Of a stretch of 64,000 bases of DNA, positions 30,891-37,407 are shown in pieces. How positions within the stretch are numbered: position 1 is the stretch's first letter; the number at the start of each line of letters is the position of its first letter. Under the pieces are notes generated by a model. That model was not told where the DNA came from. It worked only from the letters and a program-made list of their open reading frames with translations, and made no database searches. The DNA lies in the NCBI RefSeq assembly GCF_000482505.1, contig NZ_KI519443.1, positions 62,001 through 126,000 on the forward strand, in the 5' to 3' direction. Made by a program: the position numbers and the translations under genes. The stretch comes from Leptotrichia trevisanii DSM 22070 (GTDB lineage: Bacteria; Fusobacteriota; Fusobacteriia; Fusobacteriales; Leptotrichiaceae).

Positions 30891-31826
30891 ATGAATTTAG
30901 AAAATATTGAAAGCTATTCCGATAATGAAAATACAATGGATAAGGAACAACTAAATGCTGGCAAGATTGCTTCCACTTCTCTTGGAAGTGCAGTCTGTGA
31001 AACGATTTTGCCATCTGTTCCGCTTCAACCATTGGAAACTATTGAAAAAAGTATTCAGAAAAAATACCGTTCAGCACTTTGGACACCTTTTGTAAAAGCT
31101 TTAAAAGAATTTGAGATGGTAAAGGATGGAGATAGAATCGCAGTTGCCATTTCTGGCGGAAAAGACAGTCTTTTGCTTTCAAAACTGTTTCAGGAGCTGA
31201 AAAGAGCCAGCAGAACTAATTTTGAACTGGTATTCATTTCAATGAATCCTGGATTTAATCCTGCCAATTTAAATAATTTGAAAAAAAATCTGAAACATCT
31301 GAATATTCCGTGCGAAATTTATAACGATAATATTTTTGAAATTGCAGAAAAAATTGCAAAAGACTATCCCTGCTACATGTGTGCCAAAATGCGGCGTGGA
31401 AGCCTTTACACAAAAGCAACTTCACTTGGGTGTAACAAACTGGCACTTGGGCATCATTTTGACGATGTTATCGAAACTACTCTAATGAGCATGTTTTATA
31501 TGGGAAAATTTGAAACAATGCTACCAAAATTAAAGTCCGATAATTTTGAAATAGAATTAATCCGTCCATTATTCTACGTTGAAGAAAAAGCAATTATAAA
31601 ATGGGTACGAAATAACGGAATTTTGCCAATGAACTGTGGCTGTACAGTAGCCGCCGAAAAGACTTCAAGCAAACGACGTGAAACAAAGGAATTAATCGCA
31701 CAGCTTGTAAAAAGCAATCCAGACATAAAAAAACGTATAGTTCAGTCAACACAAAATGTAAATTTAGAAAAAATATTAGGCTGGAAAGACTCTGACGGAA
31801 AATACTCATATTTAGACAAATTCTAA
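30891..31826 (+). CDS. TtcA-like PP-loop ATPase (tRNA 2-thiolation family)
   Basis: 311 residues. The PP-loop SGGKDS is at 88-93, with CYMC at 161-164, LGHHFDDVIETTLM at 186-199 and CGC at 249-251. These are the ATP-binding loop and iron-sulfur cysteine positions of TtcA, which thiolates cytidine 32 of tRNA. About 60 N-terminal residues precede the core, longer than usual and unlike anything I recognise. ATG 30891 is chosen since AGGAGG sits eight bases upstream; the GTG at 30882 is inside that site. It lies 15 bp after the RhuM gene and 22 bp before a small gene. An alternative is a related PP-loop enzyme with a different substrate. Confidence 0.82.
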   Translation: MNLENIESYSDNENTMDKEQLNAGKIASTSLGSAVCETILPSVPLQPLETIEKSIQKKYRSALWTPFVKALKEFEMVKDGDRIAVAISGGKDSLLLSKLFQELKRASRTNFELVFISMNPGFNPANLNNLKKNLKHLNIPCEIYNDNIFEIAEKIAKDYPCYMCAKMRRGSLYTKATSLGCNKLALGHHFDDVIETTLMSMFYMGKFETMLPKLKSDNFEIELIRPLFYVEEKAIIKWVRNNGILPMNCGCTVAAEKTSSKRRETKELIAQLVKSNPDIKKRIVQSTQNVNLEKILGWKDSDGKYSYLDKF

Positions 31827-31848
31827 AAAGAAAGGTAAAAAATAAAAT

Positions 31849-32109
31849 ATGGAAACTAAAGAAAAGCAAATAAAAAGCTGGGAATACATTATTCAAACAA
31901 AAAAAGAACACATTGACTTTATCAATAAAATCATAGAAGCCTACGATGGTTTAGGAAATGTAAGAACACTTGACAACCAGAACGGATTAATAAAAATCCT
32001 CACAAATTCATATCTTTTAGACGATATGGACAAAACAATCAAAACATTACAGCAAAAAGATATCGAAATAGAAATTCTAGAAAAAAGAGAATGGCTTGGA
32101 GTATTATAA
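31849..32109 (+). CDS. Small DUF4911-like protein
   Basis: 86 residues with no membrane segment. The pattern, a short beta strand WEYIIQTKKEHIDFINKIIE, then AYDGLGNVRTLD, a strand GLIKILTN and a helical end, resembles the DUF4911 family common in Fusobacteria and Clostridia, which has no known function. It follows the TtcA-like gene by 22 bp with a weak AAAGG site. The stop codon lies inside a hairpin that probably ends the transcript. The family assignment is from memory of the pattern. Confidence 0.65.
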   Translation: METKEKQIKSWEYIIQTKKEHIDFINKIIEAYDGLGNVRTLDNQNGLIKILTNSYLLDDMDKTIKTLQQKDIEIEILEKREWLGVL

Positions 32110-32128
32110 TTCCAAGCCTATTTATTTA
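32093..32128 (+). terminator. Terminator behind the RhuM-TtcA-DUF4911 unit
   Basis: GGCTTGGA at 32093-32100 and TCCAAGCC at 32111-32118 form a perfect 8-bp stem that spans the stop codon. It is followed by TATTTATTT. It lies between convergent genes. Confidence 0.7.
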
Positions 32129-32215
32129 CAAATTTATTCAATTCACTTAAATTCTTAACTAATCTTCTGCTCTTATTTTAAACTATAATTACTATAAAAT
32201 AAAATTACCATTAAT

Positions 32216-33064
32216 TTACTTTTCCAAAATCCCAATAAAATCAATAAATTCCTGAACAGAAAATTCCTCAGTCCGTGCGAGTCTCGTCTTTCCAACTTTT
32301 TCTAGTGCAGTTCCAACTGCATCTTTGGAAAATCCTAATTTTGTCAAATTATTAGCAATACTCTTTCGTTTGTTTGAAAAGGCTTCTTTCAAATATTTAA
32401 AATATTTTTCTTCTGAAATCTGGCTTTCATATCTTTTATCTTTCAAAATCTTTATTCCTAAAAATGCTGAATCAACTTTCGGAACAGGATCAAATTTTTC
32501 CTTTGGGACAGTGAACAAATATTCGGCTTCGGCATAAAATTGAACTGCGTGTGTAAGAAGACTCATATTTTTACTGTGAGGCTGTGAAGCAATCCGCTCT
32601 GCCACTTCCTTTTGCACCATCAAATAAATTTCATCAATATTTTCACGGTATTCGAGCAATTTGTTAATAATTGGCGAAGTTATGTAGTATGGAATATTTG
32701 CCACAACTTTCACATTTTGTTTATTTTCAAAAAATTTTTCTAAATCTGCTTCCATAAAATCCTGATGAATCAATTTAAAATTTTCTTTTTTCTCAAATTT
32801 CTTAGTCAAAAACGGTATCAAATCATCATCTATCTCAAAAGCAGTCAAAAATTTAGAATTTTCAATCAGCTTTTCCGTCAAAAATCCCAATCCCGGCCCT
32901 ATTTCCAGAACTTCTGTTTCCTCATCAATATTCGCCACATCCAAAATTTTATCCGACAAATTGCTATCATTTAAAAAATTCTGTCCATATTTTTTTTTAG
33001 CCTTATGATTTTCATTTTCAAAATTTTTATTTTTTTTCTGATATTTCTCTTTTTTTCTTTTCAA
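32216..33064 (-). CDS. rsmA: 16S rRNA dimethyladenosine transferase
   Basis: 282 residues, the normal size. RsmA (KsgA) dimethylates two adjacent adenines near the 3' end of 16S rRNA using SAM. Seen here: KKYGQNFL at 25-31, the SAM loop LEIGPGLG at 53-60, the adenine motif NIPYYI at 123-128, and FDPVPKVDSAF. The only plausible start is TTG at 33064, which has AAGGAG five bases upstream; no ATG occurs before the conserved core. The first 22 residues are a Lys-rich tail. It follows hpt by 9 bp on the same strand and is likely cotranscribed. Confidence 0.95.
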   Translation of the reverse strand: MKRKKEKYQKKNKNFENENHKAKKKYGQNFLNDSNLSDKILDVANIDEETEVLEIGPGLGFLTEKLIENSKFLTAFEIDDDLIPFLTKKFEKKENFKLIHQDFMEADLEKFFENKQNVKVVANIPYYITSPIINKLLEYRENIDEIYLMVQKEVAERIASQPHSKNMSLLTHAVQFYAEAEYLFTVPKEKFDPVPKVDSAFLGIKILKDKRYESQISEEKYFKYLKEAFSNKRKSIANNLTKLGFSKDAVGTALEKVGKTRLARTEEFSVQEFIDFIGILEK

Positions 33065-33073
33065 ATTTTCTCC

Positions 33074-33628
33074 TTATTCAAATACTGATGGCTCAGCAAC
33101 CCCTACATATTCAAGATTTCTATAATTTTCATTAAAATCAAGTCCATATCCCACAACAAATTCATTTGGAATTTCAAAACCAATATACTGCACGTCAACT
33201 TCCATTTCTCTTCTTTCAGGCTTGTCTAAAAGCGTACACAATGACACTTTCTTAGGGTTTCTACTTCCTAAAAGCTGCAATATTTTTTTTAATGTAAATC
33301 CTGAATCAATAATATCTTCCACAACCAGTACATTTTTCCCACTGATTGTACTTCTCAAATCCTTCAAAATCTTAACTTCCCTGGAACTTTGAGTTCCTTC
33401 CCCATAACTTGAAGCCTCAATAAAGTCAATTTCAAGTGGTAATCTTATCTCTCTAATCAAATCCGCCATAAACACAATCGATCCTTTCAAAAGCCCAACA
33501 ACTATCAAAGGCTCACTTTCATTTTTAAAATCCTCTGTAATTTTTTCTCCTAATTCCCTTACTTTTTTCTGAATTTCTTCTTTCGTAATCAACTGTTTTT
33601 TTATTCCAAATTCAACATCTCTTGTCAT
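33074..33628 (-). CDS. hpt: Hypoxanthine phosphoribosyltransferase
   Basis: 184 residues. It salvages hypoxanthine and guanine to IMP and GMP using PRPP. The PRPP-binding motif VVEDIIDSGFT is at 102-112, with GLLKGSIVFMADL at 45-57 and EASSYGEGTQSS at 71-82, all typical of bacterial Hpt. ATG 33628 is chosen because GGAGG lies seven bases upstream and the conserved sequence starts there; an upstream extension to 33682 has no ribosome site. It is the first gene of a two-gene unit with rsmA. Confidence 0.95.
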   Translation of the reverse strand: MTRDVEFGIKKQLITKEEIQKKVRELGEKITEDFKNESEPLIVVGLLKGSIVFMADLIREIRLPLEIDFIEASSYGEGTQSSREVKILKDLRSTISGKNVLVVEDIIDSGFTLKKILQLLGSRNPKKVSLCTLLDKPERREMEVDVQYIGFEIPNEFVVGYGLDFNENYRNLEYVGVAEPSVFE

Positions 33629-34289
33629 CAGTTTTCCTCCATCATTAATTTTTTTGCAACACCTATTTAAAAACAAATACACAAAAATTAAATATTTTTT
33701 CTCAAATTCTATTTTACCTCAATTTTCAACAATTTCAAGCATAATTTAAATTCATTTAAATCCTATCTCAAGAATTAAAAATATATATTTTTGAAAAATT
33801 TCAAAAAAAATTTAAAATTATTTAATTTACACTATTGACTTTTTTAACTTCCGTGTTATAATAATACTGTCAAAGAAAAGTTAATTAATAATTAACAATC
33901 ATTTGGCTGTATAGGGAAATTTGTTTTTTTGAATAAAAGACCATTTTATGAGATAGCCCAAAAAAACATTATTTATTTAATTTCCCTATATAAAAAGGGC
34001 TATCTCATAATCCACAATTTATCTATTTTACAAGGTTTATAAGTATAGCCTTTTCTAATCAAATCTAATTCATTTTTAATTACAATTATTAAATATCTTA
34101 AATTTTAATATTACAGTTTTTATTTAAAACATTTATAATTAAAAAATTTTTTATATAATTATTCTTTGAAATATTTTTCAAGCAAAATTTTATTAAAATA
34201 AAAGAAACTGTGTTTCTTTGTATCATAAATATCAATTATTTGAATTATTTTAACTTTTATTGTAAAAAAATACGATATATAATCTTCTA
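33629..34289. other. Intergenic between rplT and hpt
   Basis: About 660 bp with no gene. Its main feature is the interleaved inverted-repeat block at 33910-34010, listed separately. The rest is plain AT-rich DNA and should contain the hpt promoter, which I cannot place. Confidence 0.45.
33910..34010. repeat. Interleaved inverted repeats (pseudoknot-like or transposon-end block)
   Basis: Two perfect inverted repeats alternate in A-B-A'-B' order. A: TATAGGGAAAT at 33910-33920 with ATTTCCCTATA at 33980-33990. B: TTATGAGATAGCCC at 33946-33959 with GGGCTATCTCATAA at 33997-34010. The two stems overlap in topology, so in RNA they would make a pseudoknot or two mutually exclusive hairpins. GAGATAGCCC-type ends also occur on IS1182-like transposons, so a MITE remnant is the alternative. 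Confidence 0.55.
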
Positions 34290-34342
34290 ATTTTAAAAAT
34301 ACTCAAATAGCTTATTTTATTAAAAATTACCATTTGAGTATT
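34290..34342 (-). terminator. Terminator of the rplT transcript
   Basis: AATACTCAAAT at 34298-34308 and ATTTGAGTATT at 34332-34342 form a perfect 11-bp stem. On the minus strand it runs into TTTTTAAAAT. It begins 17 bp after the rplT stop codon. Confidence 0.75.
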
Positions 34343-34358
34343 GATTTGTTATTTATTT

Positions 34359-34703
34359 CTATTTAACTTTTTCTACTAATTTTGCAAATTCAGCAGGATT
34401 ATTTAATGCTAAGTCTGCTAAAACTTTTCTGTCAAGTTCAATTCCAGCTTTTTTAAGTCCGTTCATTAATCTTGAATAAGAAATTCCATTTAATCTTGCA
34501 GCAGCGTTAATTCTGATAATCCATAATTCACGCATTTTTCTTTTTTTCAATTTTCTATGTTCAGTTGCGTAAGCCATAGCTTTTTTAACTGCTTCATTAG
34601 CCTTTTTATAATTTGTTTTTATGGCTCCTCTATAACCTTTTGCTTCTTTTAAAACTTTTTTATGTCTTTTTCTTCTAACTATTCCTGTTTTTACTCTTGG
34701 CAT
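34359..34703 (-). CDS. rplT: 50S ribosomal protein L20
   Basis: 114 residues, full length. L20 binds 23S rRNA early in 50S assembly and in several bacteria also represses its own operon. MPRVKTG at the start, [10 protein letters not shown], and the C-terminal [19 protein letters not shown] are signature sequences. The ribosome site GGAGG is seven bases before ATG. It follows infC and rpmI in the standard order, but 200 bp separate it from rpmI. That gap contains a terminator-like hairpin and a possible TTGACA promoter (34773-34768), so rplT may be partly uncoupled from the genes before it. Confidence 0.97.
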   Translation of the reverse strand: MPRVKTGIVRRKRHKKVLKEAKGYRGAIKTNYKKANEAVKKAMAYATEHRKLKKRKMRELWIIRINAAARLNGISYSRLMNGLKKAGIELDRKVLADLALNNPAEFAKLVEKVK

Positions 34704-34790
34704 ATTCTTTCCTCCTTGATATTTTAGCCGTTTTCTGTTCTTTATACTTATATTTAGAACTAACTTTTGTCAATTTTTAATTTTTTAAAT

Positions 34791-34828
34791 AAAAAGCTGT
34801 TGATTCTTGTTTTAAACTGCTTTTTTTA
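34791..34828. terminator. Hairpin with T-runs between rpmI and rplT
   Basis: AAAGCTGTT at 34793-34801 pairs with AACTGCTTT at 34815-34823 apart from one T-T mismatch. T-runs flank it on both strands. Inside the infC-rpmI-rplT operon it could act as a partial terminator or attenuator. Confidence 0.5.
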
Positions 34829-34902
34829 TTTTACTTTTAAATAAAAGTTATAAATTTTGTTAAATTGCTTTTTTCAAAATAATTTTAAAACAATTGCCAG
34901 AA

Positions 34903-35109
34903 CTATCTTCCTTCTTGTCCAGCCAATACTTTTTTGATTTTTCTTTCAGCACCTTTTGGAGCGATTGCGTCTTGTCCTAGACGTTTTTTTCTTTTATGAG
35001 TTTTTTTAGTTAAGATATGGCTCTTTCCTGAGTGTCTTAAAGAAATTTTTCCACTTCCTGTAACTTTAACTCTTTTTTTTGTTCCTTTATGTGTTTTCAT
35101 TTTTGGCAT
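34903..35109 (-). CDS. rpmI: 50S ribosomal protein L35
   Basis: 68 residues, a small basic ribosomal protein. [13 protein letters not shown] at the N-terminus, then [19 protein letters not shown] and KRKKRL, are typical of L35. ATG 35109 is chosen because GGAGG precedes it by six bases and the family starts with this sequence; the frame is open further upstream only by chance. It sits 44 bp after infC in the standard infC-rpmI-rplT operon. Confidence 0.97.
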   Translation of the reverse strand: MPKMKTHKGTKKRVKVTGSGKISLRHSGKSHILTKKTHKRKKRLGQDAIAPKGAERKIKKVLAGQEGR

Positions 35110-35153
35110 TTTCTTTCCTCCTAAATCACTTTTCACTTTTTTAAATTTTGCCT

Positions 35154-35678
35154 TTATTTTTTAGGCGATAATAAAATAAATTTTTGAACCTGTTCTTTTC
35201 CATATTTTTTCTCAACTGTTGCAGTTTCTTCAAAATGGCTTGCAAATTCGTCTAATACTTTAATAGCAGATTCTGCGTGCAATCTTTCTCTACCTGTAAG
35301 TCTTAAGCTGACTTTTACCTTATGCTCCTTGGCTATAAATTTTTCAATCTGAGAAATTTTTGTTTCCTTATCATGTTCGTCAATATGAGGCTTGATTCTA
35401 ATCTCTTTAACAACGACATTTTTTTGCTTTTTCTTATTTTCCTTGTCTTTCTTCGTTTTCTCATACTTGAATTTTCCATAGTCCATAATTTTGCATACAG
35501 GCGGTGTTGCATTTGGTGAAATCTCAACTAAGTCCAGTTCTTTTTCTGCCGCAAGTGCCAATGCATCTCTAGCCGACATTACTCCAAACTGTTCTCCATC
35601 ATCACCAACAACTCTAATTTCTCTTGCCCTAATTCGCTCATTCATTCTTGGCTCATCAGATCGGTTATTTCCTCTTAT
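35154..35678 (-). CDS. infC: Translation initiation factor IF-3 with apparent AUA start
   Basis: About 174 residues. IF3 binds 30S subunits and checks start-codon pairing. [40 protein letters not shown], the Lys-rich linker and [10 protein letters not shown] are diagnostic. The only well-placed ribosome site, AGGAGG, is eight bases ahead of ATA at 35678-35676. The GTG at 35687 overlaps it and cannot use it. infC is known to use non-AUG starts (AUU in E. coli) so that IF3 represses itself, and an AUA start fits that rule. An ATG at 35645 is possible but has only a weak site. It is the first gene of the ribosomal operon. Confidence 0.92.
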   Translation of the reverse strand: MRGNNRSDEPRMNERIRAREIRVVGDDGEQFGVMSARDALALAAEKELDLVEISPNATPPVCKIMDYGKFKYEKTKKDKENKKKQKNVVVKEIRIKPHIDEHDKETKISQIEKFIAKEHKVKVSLRLTGRERLHAESAIKVLDEFASHFEETATVEKKYGKEQVQKFILLSPKK

Positions 35679-35708
35679 AAAAAACACCTCCTAATTTTTT
35701 TACAATAA

Positions 35709-35735
35709 AAAAACAAGATATAAGAAACCTTGCTC
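35709..35735 (-). promoter_or_regulatory. Possible attenuator just upstream of infC
   Basis: On the minus strand a short AGCAAG/CTTGTT stem is followed by a run of seven T, about 20 bases before the infC ribosome site. The stem is weak (six pairs with a wobble). Leader attenuation by L20 is known in Firmicutes, but I cannot identify that structure here. Confidence 0.35.
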
Positions 35736-35794
35736 AATAGTTATCATATAAATAAATCCTATAACAAAATTAGTATAACAAACATACTTATTTC

Positions 35795-35824
35795 ATTATA
35801 ACATATCAAATAACTAATACCCAA
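35795..35824 (-). promoter_or_regulatory. infC: Promoter of infC-rpmI-rplT
   Basis: Minus-strand TTGGGT (35824-35819) and TATAAT (35800-35795) are 18 bases apart. This would give a leader of about 110 nt before infC. A second, perfect promoter lies further upstream at 36156-36128 but is followed by a terminator. Confidence 0.6.
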
Positions 35825-36014
35825 CTCATCCTGAAATAGAACTCATTATTCTATTTCTATTTGGAAAATCAATCCAAAATCTAAATATATTGATGGAAAG
35901 GTGAGAAACAATGTTTCTACTTCTAATTTAATTACTAAAACAGTTTATCATATTTATTTTTATTTTGCAAGGAAATTTTGAAATTTTTTTCCATTTCTTG
36001 TCCTTGACATTTTA

Positions 36015-36121
36015 TAAAAAAAATAGGCATATCTTTTGGATATACCTTCGGTAATCCTTAATGAATAAGGCTCTTAATCTTTTATTACCATTCTTTCCTT
36101 AAATAAATAAGGCTTTAATGT
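36015..36121 (-). ncRNA. Small structured RNA with consensus promoter and terminator
   Basis: A transcript of about 105 nt predicted from promoter 36156-36128 to an intrinsic terminator. The terminator stem GATATACC/GGCATATC (36046-36039 and 36033-36026) has one mismatch and is followed by eight T after TA (minus strand). Before it are a CCTTA...TAAGG hairpin, then GGTAAT pairing with ATTACC (plus coordinates 36083-36088 and 36051-36056) around a second CCTTA...TAAGG hairpin. GGATTACC and GGTATATCC can also pair in competition with the terminator. I recognise no Rfam family. It is either a stand-alone sRNA or an attenuated leader of infC. Confidence 0.55.
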
Positions 36122-36127
36122 AAATAA

Positions 36128-36156
36128 ATTATAATATACGTTAAATATTTTGTCAA
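36128..36156 (-). promoter_or_regulatory. Perfect consensus sigma-70 promoter of the small RNA
   Basis: Minus-strand TTGACA (36156-36151), a 17-base spacer and TATAAT (36133-36128): both hexamers and the spacing are consensus. It starts 27 bp after the end of the Abi_2 reading frame. Confidence 0.75.
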
Positions 36157-36182
36157 CTACATTCTTTATTTTTTGACAAAAG

Positions 36183-37124
36183 TTAATTTTTATGCCAATC
36201 ATTTGGAAAATCCATTCTCGATAAAATATCATTTATATTTACAATATTTTCTAATTTATCTTCCAAAGTTTTGATAATTAATTTTAATTTTTCTGTTAGT
36301 GCATCAAATTCTTCTTTAGAAAGACTAACTATAAAAAGTCAAGCATAAATCGTAAAGAGCTTTTGATTTCTGTTTGATGTCATATCACTAACTCTTTTTA
36401 TATTAACAGTTTCTCTCGAAGAAAATTCGTATAACCTTTCGTTATGGGCAGCAACATTTCTAAAATGAGAGCTAGCAACTAAATAAGTTCTTACAAATGA
36501 ATGAGTTATATTTGGAAGATTGCCATATTCTTCTTTATACAAATTTTTAAAATGATCGCAAATTTTATCATATACATTTTTATGTAAACAAGAATATAGT
36601 TTGCTAATATCTCCAAAAGTTAAATAGTGAATTATAATCCAAAAAGGAATATTATCTTTTGTAGTGTTATAATGTCTTATTATCATTTTTTCATTATCTT
36701 TTTTTATCTTTTTCAACGTATTCACCACCATTGAAATTTTAAGAATATTTGAATTTTTCTTTCCAGTATTGTAATTCTCTAAAAGAAGATACGAATTTTT
36801 TTTCAAAATTCCGTTTGTTTCAGAAAAATAATATGAAATAGCTGTTTTGAAAAAACTTTCAAGCAATGTCAAATTATCAAAAAATAAAATTCTCAATTCC
36901 CTATCAAAATCATGAAGACTTTTTAAATATTTAAATTTAAAATTTTCAATGTATTTATCTTTTCCTCTCAAATTTTTATTTTTTTCTAAAAAAGGAGCTT
37001 TATAAAAATTTATAATAGAATAGTAATTAAATCTTTTCAAAATAGAAATTGTATCTTTATCAATGCTCATTCTGCTTGATATAATTATTTCCTGTTCTTT
37101 GAACCTTTTAAATGGCTGATCCAC
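36183..37124 (-). pseudogene. Abi_2 (AbiD/AbiF-type) HEPN protein interrupted by one in-frame TGA
   Basis: The open frame codes 261 residues from GTG 37124 (AAGGAG six bases upstream) to TGA at 36341-36339. In the same frame it continues for 51 more codons to TAA at 36185-36183, ending SRMDFPNDWHKN, the expected Abi_2 C-terminus. The restored length, 313, is normal. Abi_2 proteins act in abortive infection. RNVAAHNERLY near residue 218 holds an R-x4-H HEPN RNase motif, and NYYSIINFYKAPF near 33 is typical of the family start. The TGA sits after the HEPN motif, so a shortened active protein is conceivable; decay, readthrough or sequencing error are alternatives. A structured RNA precedes it. 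Confidence 0.8.
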
Positions 37125-37149
37125 AAAAATCTCCTTTCCAAAATATCAG

Positions 37150-37248
37150 AAAAGCCCTCTAAACAGAGAGCCTTAATATTAATTTAAATTATAATTTCAG
37201 CCTATATCGACTTCTATTTAAGAAATCATTGATATAGTACGATCCACA
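37150..37248 (-). ncRNA. Structured leader RNA between promoter and Abi_2 gene
   Basis: About 100 nt from the promoter at 37282-37254 to a terminator-like hairpin. Main stem: CTATATC (plus 37202-37208) with GATATAG (37231-37237). Directly inside it, GACTTCT (37209-37215) pairs with AGAAATC (37221-37227) with one wobble, around a 5-base loop. The second hairpin, GCCCTCT (37154-37160) with AGAGAGC (37165-37171), has one G-U and is followed on the minus strand by TTTTCTGATATTTT. It ends 26 bases before the GTG start. The layout of promoter, RNA, attenuator and toxin is that of RNA-antitoxin systems; function is inferred. Confidence 0.55.
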
Positions 37249-37253
37249 TATTA

Positions 37254-37282
37254 TTTATAACACTTTTGTTACTTTTTGTCAA
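37254..37282 (-). promoter_or_regulatory. Promoter of the leader RNA and Abi_2 gene
   Basis: Minus-strand TTGACA (37282-37277), a 17-base spacer and TATAAA (37259-37254). It lies about 130 bp upstream of the Abi_2 start codon. Confidence 0.7.
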
Positions 37283-37407
37283 CCACATTTTTAAACTTTT
37301 TTTAATAAATCCCAAAACCTCCTCAATCCTACACTTCCTTTATTTTCTTTCTCTTCCAACCAAAAGTTCCCTATTTCAAAACCTAAAAAAATGAAAAATC
37401 ATAAAAA

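Noticed and set aside
33629-33682. N-terminal extension of Hpt
   Set aside because: The frame is open but there is no ribosome site upstream, while GGAGG stands before the internal ATG where the family begins.
36339-36341. UGA decoded as Trp or selenocysteine
   Set aside because: All other genes in the window use standard stops, and no SECIS-like hairpin stands out after the codon. A nonsense mutation is simpler.
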